From the NCBI GenBank assembly GCA_047973025.1, contig JBKEBE010000024.1, positions 1-47,248 of the forward strand: 47,248 nucleotides of DNA, written 5' to 3'. The notes under the pieces were generated by a model. That model saw only the letters and a program-made list of their open reading frames with translations. It had not been told where the DNA came from and did no database searches. The translations under genes were made by a program, and so were the position numbers. Numbering within the stretch: the first letter of the stretch is position 1; the number at the start of each line of letters is the position of its first letter. Of this stretch, positions 1-5,504 are shown piece by piece. The DNA comes from UPXZ01 sp047973025 (GTDB lineage: Bacteria; Bacteroidota; Bacteroidia; Bacteroidales; Paludibacteraceae).

Positions 1-189
1 ATTATTTTTTAAAACAATTCTCCCATATTTACCTCCAATTGTCAATGTTTCTAAGTTCAGAACTCTTGTACAAGGTAAATTTTTACTCCATAATATTTTG
101 TGATTTTCATACAATTTTGGACTGTCTGTATCAGGGTCTCCACAAATACTATCATTTCGAAAATCAAAATTTATATCTATTTCAGTCAT
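1..189 (-). CDS. Partial cassette gene, DUF6994-like protein (N-terminal 63 residues)
   Basis: The first 63 codons of a minus-strand gene that leaves the window at position 1; ATG is at 187-189. Near the start it reads DFRNDS, then DPDTDSP, LWSKNLP and GKYGR. From memory this pattern of DPD-S plus LWSK resembles the uncharacterised DUF6994 family; I could not check this. No signal peptide is visible. The start lies 53 bp inside cassette C7, counted from the AA|C junction at 242/243, so the gene has little room for its own promoter. It is the most distal cassette visible from the recombinase. The function is unknown. Confidence 0.75.
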   Translation of the reverse strand, partial: MTEIDINFDFRNDSICGDPDTDSPKLYENHKILWSKNLPCTRVLNLETLTIGGKYGRIVLKNN

Positions 190-234
190 AAGGTTAAAAA
201 GATTTCTGCTTTTCCCGATTTTTAGGGTCGCATT

Positions 235-434
235 GCAGGTAACGTTTGTCGGCTTTGCAAAGTGCGGTGCAGGTGTTCCTAAACTCTGAATTTTCCCTAA
301 CTTGAGCAAAACCATTTTTCTTTTGAGCAATTTACAGAAAAAATAAAAAGAAAATGGTTTTTGCGCACAGATTTTTCACGAACTACCGGATTAAGCCATC
401 AGTCCGCATTTTGTAAAGCCGGTGTTAGCTACAG
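235..434. repeat. attC-like recombination site S1
   Basis: Palindromic site of about 200 bp. Left core GCAGGTAAC ends at 243 and right core GTTAGCTACAG starts at 424. The inner arms pair over 18 positions: CGGCTTTGCAAAGTGCGG on the left against the complement CGGCTTTACAAAATGCGG on the right. The two differences are G/A, so they are G.T wobbles on the + strand. The outer cores do not match each other; the right core matches the left core of S2 instead. The centre (306-364) is an AT-rich hairpin shared with S2 and S4. Confidence 0.8.
306..364. repeat. AT-rich central hairpin of S1
   Basis: An inverted repeat with arms beginning GCAAAACCATTTTT and ending AAAATGGTTTTTGC around a loop containing AATTTAC (329-335). 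Nearly the same element sits in the middle of S2 and S4 although their outer arms differ. It would form the tip of the folded site. It could also act as a bidirectional terminator, since both strands have A/T-rich flanks. Confidence 0.75.
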
Positions 435-927
435 TTACTTTTTGTGTGTTTGTTTTCGTTCATTTTTTTTCATTAAACTACAGTTTTTCATCCATTAACG
501 TTGTTTAGAACAATCAACTTTTTGGTGTAAAATCTAAAAATTTTTTCGAGTATTTTAGGGCTGGGGGAGAAGGCTTCACGGCTTTTCACTAATCATCGCA
601 AAACGGGACATTCAACTCGATTTGGGTTTTCCATCGGAGTTATATTTTCGCAGCGAATAATCTTTTTCGGCCGTTTTTTTCTGTTTAGCCATCAAGCCAT
701 CGAAATTGTTAAATCACCGAAGTCGGGAAAATTTCCATCAGTTTGGGAATCGTTGGACACGATTAGTATCGAGACTTCTGATTGGAACATTCGTCTCTTT
801 TTTTTTCGATTCGTCAACAGAAATTCTATTCAGACCCTTATTCGATCTCAACTTCGGTCTGAATTTAATTTCTATTCATCCATTCAAATTATGATTAATC
901 TTCGATTGGAAAACGCTTCGATAGTAA
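435..927. other. Gene-less cassette body (C6)
   Basis: Between S1 and S2 lie about 490 bp with no convincing gene. The two overlapping plus-strand open frames here (706-894 and 753-1049) have no recognisable protein features, and the second runs into S2. The unit still carries matched cassette cores: AGTAACTGTAGCTAAC (complement of the S1 right side) against AGTAATTGTGGCTAAC at the S2 left side. It may hold an RNA, a promoter or a decayed gene; I see no clear terminator or TAnnTTTG element that decides this. Confidence 0.55.
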
Positions 928-928
928 T

Positions 929-1134
929 TGTGGCTAACGGTCCGCGTGTATGTGTCAGGAGCGGAAAAGAAAGCCTAAACTTTCGATTATTGACTGACGT
1001 AAGCAAAACCATTTTTTTATTTGCTAATTTACACTTTTTGAGCGAATAAAAAATGGTTTTTGCGACATAGAAAACCGAAACTTTGATTTAACACTTAACC
1101 CGATATTGCACATACACGATGTTGTAGCCAGTAC
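929..1134. repeat. attC-like recombination site S2
   Basis: Left core TGTGGCTAAC ends at 938 and right core GTTGTAGCCAGTAC starts at 1121. Arms CGTGTATGTG pair exactly. The left arm is 4 nt longer than the right between core and stem. The right core matches the left core of S3 across the gene at 1141-1656, 14 of 15 bases. The centre carries the shared AT-rich hairpin (1003-1063). Confidence 0.8.
1003..1063. repeat. AT-rich central hairpin of S2
   Basis: Second copy of the hairpin found in S1 and S4: arms GCAAAACCATTTTTTTAT and ATAAAAAATGGTTTTTGC, with AATTTAC in the loop (1026-1032). An extra inner pairing, ATTTGCT with AGCGAAT, lengthens the stem. Confidence 0.75.
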
Positions 1135-1140
1135 TTTTTT

Positions 1141-1656
1141 CTATTTTACTTTTAGCTTTTCAAAATCGTATAGGGTAATAAAATCAATTTTGTGAGCCCA
1201 AATTTCATTTGTTTTAGCATTTGGAAAAGCTCCAACTATACTTGTATTTTCAAATTCATCTTTGAAATAATATTTAATGTCAGCTTTATAATTTATAGGT
1301 TCTTTCAGATTATTTCTCATCATTAAAAGTGATTTCCAATCTTTGTCTTCATTTCCTTCATTATAAAATGCTCCCATAAAATAAATTTCGACAGTATTTT
1401 CTTTTGGATTTTCCTCGAATAAATTTTCATTTGCTTCAAAAGAATAATATCCTTCAATTTTTTCAATACTTAATACTCGATATTCATACTTTCCGTTCTT
1501 TTTTTCTTTGAGTTCTAACATAATTTTAGAGCCTAATGGAAAAGTAAAACTATTCTGGAATTTCGTTGGGAATTTTTCAGGAATATTTAAACTCTCTTGT
1601 GCTTGAATATTAATTGAAAAAAGACCTATCAACAAAGTCCAAATCAGATTTTTCAT
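1141..1656 (-). CDS. Cassette C5: small secreted protein of unknown function
   Basis: A 171-residue protein. Residues 1-19 form a signal peptide (Lys-Asn, then a hydrophobic stretch from Leu4 to Ile17, cleavage likely after QA, before QESLN). The mature part is rich in Lys, Glu, Asn and aromatic residues and has no motif I recognise, no cysteines and no lipobox. ATG at 1654-1656 is 27 bp inside the cassette (junction 1682/1683), so the gene must be read from upstream. The stop codon lies 7 bp from the S2 right core, close packing as in integron cassettes. Base composition is clearly poorer in GC than the ribosomal genes. Family unknown. Confidence 0.8.
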   Translation of the reverse strand: MKNLIWTLLIGLFSINIQAQESLNIPEKFPTKFQNSFTFPLGSKIMLELKEKKNGKYEYRVLSIEKIEGYYSFEANENLFEENPKENTVEIYFMGAFYNEGNEDKDWKSLLMMRNNLKEPINYKADIKYYFKDEFENTSIVGAFPNAKTNEIWAHKIDFITLYDFEKLKVK

Positions 1657-1670
1657 ATGTGCTTTTTTAG

Positions 1671-1860
1671 TATTGGCTACAACGGTTAGTATAAGAGTAG
1701 TAGCGGAAATAAAAGCGGTTTCGTTTCAAGTTACAAAGTAGCCAAAGCTACACCATAAACAAATAGTCAAATCGGTAGATTTGGCGGGGCTGATTAGAAC
1801 CACTACCGCCCGAACAGCCACCGAAACCGCTATTACTTTTATACATTGTTGGGCGTAGTA
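1671..1860. repeat. attC-like recombination site S3
   Basis: Left core TATTGGCTACAAC ends at 1683; right core GTTGGGCGTAGTA spans 1848-1860. Inner arms GTATAAGAGTAGTAGCGG and (complement of right) GTATAAAAGTAATAGCGG differ by two G/A changes only. The two outer cores differ strongly, yet each matches the core across its neighbouring gene, which makes S3 the clearest chimera of the array. A deeper stem, GCGGTTTCG with CGAAACCGC, is present. The shared AT-rich hairpin is absent. Confidence 0.85.
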
Positions 1861-1869
1861 TTTTGTTTG

Positions 1870-2739
1870 TTAATTCATTATTTTATTAATCTCGTAACTA
1901 ATCCATTCTCCTTGTTCTTTGGGTTTGTCAAATTGAACCCAAAATTTTGGCAGATATGAACTATTCACTTTCCAAAAACCATTTTTTTGTCTTTTTGTAT
2001 TGATAAAATCTTTGGCAAAGTCACAGCGCGAATCTGTAATCAAATTATTGTCTTTCAATAGTCTGAGTATCTCAATTATATTGGTTTTATATGAAAACGG
2101 ATAAGTCAATTTGTTGATGTATTTTGTAATCGGTTGTTTGTTCGATTTTCGAAGATAAACATTTTGTTCGAGGATATATTCCAATCCTGATTCCAATTTT
2201 TGTTCAATTTCTCGGCTTGTCAAGTAATTTGGACTTTTTTTGTAGTCGTTAAGTGCAATCATTGCTTTAACAATTCCAATATAGCAAGGAGTTGATTTCA
2301 GGCACCCTCCATATTTTTGAATTCGTGAACCTGTCCATTTATTTTCCTTTCCACGCTCAATATTTTGATACTTTAAAATCCAATTGATTCCTTTGTCAAT
2401 GCGCATTTTTTCAGGATATTTCATTCGTGTCAAGGTGCTTGTAATCATTGAATTATAGCAAGACAAAATATCATCGCTTTTCCCGCTAATTGAAAATCCG
2501 TCATTGCAGAAAGACAAGTCGGCGAGCAAATTTGTCCAATTTTCAACTTTCTCAAGTCGATAGGTAAATGGTATTTCTGAAAGTTCGATTAATCGGTTGA
2601 GCAGATTTAATATCTCAAAGTCGAAATCGGTCAGCAAATCTTTCACGATTTCTGATTTTCCGAGGTAATCTGACGCTTGGTCAAAATTCTCAATTTCCCC
2701 AGAGTCAACTTTTTGTTTTAAAATCAATGCTGAATCCAT
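1870..2739 (-). CDS. Cassette C4: putative alpha/alpha-toroid (terpene cyclase/prenyltransferase-like) protein
   Basis: A 289-residue cytoplasmic protein without signal peptide or membrane segment. The central and C-terminal parts look like repeats of the squalene-cyclase/prenyltransferase toroid: GINWILKYQNIERG, CYIGIVKAMIAL, GLEYILEQ, then a segment ending ILRLLKDNN, and finally FINTKRQKNGFWKVN. This is fold-level similarity by eye; no catalytic DxDD motif is present, so no cyclase activity is implied. ATG at 2737-2739 lies 32 bp inside the cassette. The stop is about 9 bp from the S3 right core. The flanking cores agree at 14 of 15 bases. Function unknown. Confidence 0.7.
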   Translation of the reverse strand: MDSALILKQKVDSGEIENFDQASDYLGKSEIVKDLLTDFDFEILNLLNRLIELSEIPFTYRLEKVENWTNLLADLSFCNDGFSISGKSDDILSCYNSMITSTLTRMKYPEKMRIDKGINWILKYQNIERGKENKWTGSRIQKYGGCLKSTPCYIGIVKAMIALNDYKKSPNYLTSREIEQKLESGLEYILEQNVYLRKSNKQPITKYINKLTYPFSYKTNIIEILRLLKDNNLITDSRCDFAKDFINTKRQKNGFWKVNSSYLPKFWVQFDKPKEQGEWISYEINKIMN

Positions 2740-2762
2740 TGTCTGTCTCTGTCTTGCAATAT

Positions 2763-2961
2763 TACGCCCAACGGCGGGGTATTGCCGAAGGCGGGGAAAA
2801 GAAAACCGGAAAGTTCAGTTTAGCACCGCGTTAGCAAAAACCATTTTTTATTTTTCAAATTTACTCAAAAAAAATAAAAAATGGTTTTTGCGGAATAGAA
2901 TTACTATCGTTGAGTTTTGGATTTCAGCCCCGCTTTTGGCAATACCATGTTGGGCGTAGTA
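2763..2961. repeat. attC-like recombination site S4
   Basis: Left core TACGCCCAAC ends at 2772; right core GTTGGGCGTAGTA starts at 2949. Arms GGTATTGCCGAAGGCGGGG and (complement of right) GGTATTGCCAAAAGCGGGG differ by two G/A changes. Left and right outer cores happen to be alike because cassettes C3 and C4 use the same core type. The central AT-rich hairpin is at 2834-2891. Confidence 0.85.
2834..2891. repeat. AT-rich central hairpin of S4
   Basis: Third copy of the hairpin of S1 and S2: GCAAAAACCATTTTTTAT paired with ATAAAAAATGGTTTTTGC, loop containing AATTTAC at 2858-2864. Confidence 0.75.
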
Positions 2962-2964
2962 TTT

Positions 2965-3846
2965 TTAGATTAAATTCATGTCAATTTCGTATCCACTTTC
3001 CCTTAATTCTTTTGCTATTTGCCACTGCCATGAATTATCCATGTTAATATATATAACTCCTGAAATGTCATTTGGAATTTCAATATCGCCTTTAACTAAG
3101 GCACAGACATTTTTTCTTCCGATTTTTCCAATTAAATATCCATGTTCAAAGACAACATTTTGCCTTGCTCTACTTTTTAACAGGTTCTCTTTCCCCGCTT
3201 TACTTCCTACATCACAAGGTGTATATAAGACAATTCCAAAACCTACATTAGTGTGCTTTTCAATTTTTTCAATTATTGTGTTTCCTGAACTTGCTTGTTC
3301 ATGTAATATTATTGCTTTTAGTTTTAGTTTTTCAAGAAACCTGGCTAATTCAGTTTTGGCTAATTCATCATGTCCATGTACAATAAAAACGCTTTGTAAA
3401 TCCAATTCAGTCTTTACTGGTTTTGAATATTCAGGTATCACAACTGATGACTTTAATAGTTCGACTTTGTCAAAGAGTTTCTCCAAGTTGTCAAGTTTGC
3501 CTGAAATTTTTTGTTTTAATTTAGCATAATCTTCTTGAGGATTTCTTCGTTCATAAATTGATGATGAAACCATAATTCCACTAAACTGTCCGACTTGGTT
3601 ATAGCTATAAGCATATTCATTATCTGTTTTATTAAATGCCTGTCTCAAAAGCTCATAATTATAATCACTCCATTTTGAATATTCATCTTTTTGGCTTAAA
3701 TATTCACTATCATTATTAATTGGTCGTTTTAATAATTCTTTCCCTTTGTTAATTCTATCTTCAAGTTCTAATTTTAAAGTCGCTTTAGATTTTGTAAGTT
3801 CTGTAGGTGTTGTTTCAACAGGTAATGTTTTTTTTCTTGTCGCCAT
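2965..3846 (-). CDS. Cassette C3: TIR-like domain protein, Cap12/Pycsar effector type (probable phage defence)
   Basis: 293 residues from the ATG at 3844-3846; an in-frame start at 3885 is less likely because it lies on the cassette junction. The N-terminal half (about 1-145) is charged and partly helical. Residues 152-275 form a TIR-like nucleotide-binding domain: VFIVHGHDE at 153-161, LHEQASSGNTIIEKIE near 181-196, RARQNVVFEHGYLIGKIGR at 226-244. This pattern is that of the predicted nucleotide-binding family later named CAP12/Pycsar effector TIR (PF10137), whose characterised members cleave NAD+ when a cyclic nucleotide binds. No cyclase gene is adjacent, so activation here is unknown. The gene starts 39 bp into its cassette and stops 4 bp from S4. 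Confidence 0.85.
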   Translation of the reverse strand: MATRKKTLPVETTPTELTKSKATLKLELEDRINKGKELLKRPINNDSEYLSQKDEYSKWSDYNYELLRQAFNKTDNEYAYSYNQVGQFSGIMVSSSIYERRNPQEDYAKLKQKISGKLDNLEKLFDKVELLKSSVVIPEYSKPVKTELDLQSVFIVHGHDELAKTELARFLEKLKLKAIILHEQASSGNTIIEKIEKHTNVGFGIVLYTPCDVGSKAGKENLLKSRARQNVVFEHGYLIGKIGRKNVCALVKGDIEIPNDISGVIYINMDNSWQWQIAKELRESGYEIDMNLI

Positions 3847-3876
3847 ATTTATTTTAGGGGTCTGGTTTTCTAATAT

Positions 3877-4016
3877 TACGCCCAACGTTGAAGGCTTGCC
3901 GATGTGTAAGAATTGGCAGCACCTGGCTTAATTGAAAAACAACGGTTGCCGTGATGCACGTCAGCCACATTTATAACCGTCAGCTTACATATTGGCAAAC
4001 CCCATGTTGGCGGTAG
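3877..4016. repeat. attC-like recombination site S5
   Basis: Left core TTACGCCCAAC ends at 3886; right core GTTGGCGGTAG spans 4006-4016. Inner arms TTGCCGATGTGTAAG and (complement of right) TTGCCAATATGTAAG differ by two G/A changes. One further difference (GGC against GGT) goes the other way and is the only exception seen to the wobble rule. Outer cores are of different type: GCCCAAC on the left, CCGCCAAC (complement) on the right. The site is shorter, about 140 bp, and lacks the AT-rich hairpin. Confidence 0.8.
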
Positions 4017-4042
4017 TTTTTAATTTTAAACAAATATTTTTT

Positions 4043-4303
4043 ATGGATAAGAAAATTCAACAGTTAAGAACATTTTTTAGAGTTTCAAATGCTGCATTTG
4101 ATTGTGTTATTGCTATGTCAAAAGCTTTAGGCAACACAGGGGTAGTTATTACACCAATGCATAAGCTTCATCAATTAGCATTGGAAGAAATAGAAAAGGG
4201 AAAACCAGATTTAGCCATGATTGATTCATTGCTTGAACAAATGGAGTTGTTGGCGAAGGAGAATAGTGAGCCGAAACCAAACTTCCCGAAAGGCGGGGTG
4301 TGA
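4043..4303 (+). CDS. Cassette C2: small protein, unknown, reverse orientation in its cassette
   Basis: 86 residues from the ATG at 4043-4045 (an upstream in-frame ATG at 3992 lies inside S5 and is rejected). It begins MDKKIQQLRTFF and has predicted helices, for example HQLALEEIEKG and MIDSLLEQMELLAK; no signal peptide or known motif. It is the only cassette ORF on the + strand, so a promoter at the array head would not read it as sense. A weak promoter could be TTG at 3992-3994, 19 bp, then TAGTTTTT at 4014-4021, formed from the right arm of S5. The stop lies 9 bp before the S6 core CCGCCAAC. The T/C polarity of its cores matches the other cassettes, so the gene and not the cassette is turned. 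Confidence 0.6.
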   Translation: MDKKIQQLRTFFRVSNAAFDCVIAMSKALGNTGVVITPMHKLHQLALEEIEKGKPDLAMIDSLLEQMELLAKENSEPKPNFPKGGV

Positions 4304-4306
4304 AAT

Positions 4307-4447
4307 TACCGCCAACGGTAAATTGTATGAGTAGTGGCGGATTTGCGAGCGATTTTCCGTCCAACAGGACGCAGAAAATCGGACGGGAATCCGACCTGCG
4401 AGAACCCACGACCCCCGCCATTACTTATACAAAATGTTGTAGGTCGT
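4307..4447. repeat. attC-like recombination site S6
   Basis: Left core TACCGCCAAC ends at 4316; right core GTTGTAGGTCGTTC starts at 4436. Inner arms TTGTATGAGTAGTGGCGG and (complement of right) TTGTATAAGTAATGGCGG differ by two G/A changes. The interior has its own hairpin, CGATTTTCCGTCC with GGACGCAGAAAATCG. The right core matches the core at 5318-5331 next to the recombinase, 13 of 14 bases. Confidence 0.85.
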
Positions 4448-4450
4448 TCT

Positions 4451-5290
4451 TTATTCTTCAACTTTTATTAATTCAAAAACTAATTTTTCATTTTTATAAT
4501 TCTTATATATCATTTTAACAAAACCATATTCGTCATTAAAATAGGTTGTTAATTTTGATTTTCCTAATGAGCATTTAGAAGCACTCTTAATAATCCAACA
4601 ATCAATTTGGAAATCATCAAGTTGGAAAGTAGTCCGACCAGTTATTTTGTATTTATATTCAACTGTTTCTCCATTCCACTCGCCCCAGCCTTCATCAATC
4701 ATTGTTGTATTACCCCATTTTTTCCCTTTTATCAGAGGGAACTGCACAGCAGGGAAAGGGGCTATTTCCGTAAATTTATATTGATTAATTCTGATTGGAT
4801 GCATCCATACTCGCTCAAAATTCTCAATAACACCTTCTCCTGTTTGATTCTTCCAAAGTTGCAATTCTTTATTAATATCGTGATTTCTTAATTTTATAGA
4901 ATCAGCTTTGTAATTGGGAAATTCATAATATACTAAGTCTTGTTTTTCAGGTTGCCATTCCCATCTTTCTCCGGTAGCTTTCATTATAACATTACTATTC
5001 GATAGTGTATGGTTGTTTGAAGCAATATAAATTGCTTTGTAATAATATACTTTACCTGCTTTAAATATTTTTCTTATTTTAGGTATTCTTCGCTCTGTAA
5101 ATTCCAGACTATCAATGTTTATATTAACATCAAAGCCACTGGATGGCAATTTGTAATGTTTCTCAATGTCATATAAAGTATCCGTTTTAGCATTTTGGTA
5201 ATCAATGTAGCTTGGGTTTTGAGCAAAAATATTTCTTTGACTACCAATCAAGACAATCGTTGTAATAATTATAATCTGTTTATATTTCAT
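4451..5290 (-). CDS. Cassette C1: secreted protein of unknown function, first cassette of the array
   Basis: 279 residues from the ATG at 5288-5290. Signal peptide about 1-23: Lys-rich start, hydrophobic IIIITTIVLIG, cleavage probably after FAQ. The mature protein has mixed beta-type sequence with many Lys, Tyr and Trp residues, for example WGEWNGETVEYKYKITGRT and IDCWIIKSASKC; no motif I can name. It is the cassette nearest the recombinase. The start is 40 bp inside the cassette, directly behind the putative array promoter at 5335-5342, so it should be the best expressed cassette. The stop is 4 bp from S6. An in-frame start at 5347 lies upstream of the junction and is rejected. Confidence 0.8.
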   Translation of the reverse strand: MKYKQIIIITTIVLIGSQRNIFAQNPSYIDYQNAKTDTLYDIEKHYKLPSSGFDVNINIDSLEFTERRIPKIRKIFKAGKVYYYKAIYIASNNHTLSNSNVIMKATGERWEWQPEKQDLVYYEFPNYKADSIKLRNHDINKELQLWKNQTGEGVIENFERVWMHPIRINQYKFTEIAPFPAVQFPLIKGKKWGNTTMIDEGWGEWNGETVEYKYKITGRTTFQLDDFQIDCWIIKSASKCSLGKSKLTTYFNDEYGFVKMIYKNYKNEKLVFELIKVEE

Positions 5291-5317
5291 ATATTTTGCA
5301 ATTTTTGTGTCTGTTTT

Positions 5318-5380
5318 GAATGACCTACAACTCACAAATATACGCAACTTTTTTAAAAATTCATCTGAAAAATGAATATT
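5318..5380 (-). other. Putative attI-like attachment site
   Basis: On the + strand GAATGACCTACAAC ends at 5331. It matches the complement of the S6 right core (GAACGACCTACAAC) with one T/C change, so it is the outer end of cassette C1. To its right there is no palindromic partner, only AT-rich DNA with a second GTTG on the minus strand 17 nt from the first. This is what a primary, non-palindromic insertion site next to an integrase should look like. The crossover would lie between 5330 and 5331. The right boundary is a guess. Confidence 0.55.
5335..5363 (-). promoter_or_regulatory. Putative cassette promoter (Pc-like)
   Basis: Minus-strand TATATTTG (5335-5342) fits the Bacteroidota -7 element TAnnTTTG. 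Nineteen bases further upstream is GATG, a partial match to the -33 TTTG. Transcription would begin around 5328, within a few bases of the first cassette junction, and read C1 and the following minus-strand genes. Confidence 0.45.
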
Positions 5381-5433
5381 TTTTTATTTTTAGTTAAAAT
5401 CCTGTATAAGAAAATTTTATTTTCTTACCTTTA

Positions 5434-5464
5434 TTGCGTGTTTGATATTATCAGCCTATATTTG
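5434..5464 (+). promoter_or_regulatory. Promoter of the tyrosine recombinase gene
   Basis: TTG (5434-5436), 20 bp, then TATATTTG (5457-5464). A transcript from here starts near 5471, downstream of the possible ATG at 5442, which supports the ATG at 5505 as the true start. Confidence 0.6.
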
Positions 5465-5504
5465 CAGGAGTAACAGACAACTTCAACATACTAACAATAC
5501 AAAT

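Noticed and set aside
706..1049. Overlapping plus-strand open frames in cassette C6
   Set aside because: No protein-like features, no start signals, and the longer one runs into site S2.
2978..3529. 183-codon plus-strand open frame
   Set aside because: Antisense shadow of the TIR gene, whose domain motifs are clear on the other strand.
235..4447. CRISPR array
   Set aside because: The repeats are long palindromes of varying sequence separated by whole genes, not short identical repeats with equal spacers.
5442..5504. Earlier start for the recombinase
   Set aside because: It lies upstream of the transcription start expected from the promoter at 5434-5464.
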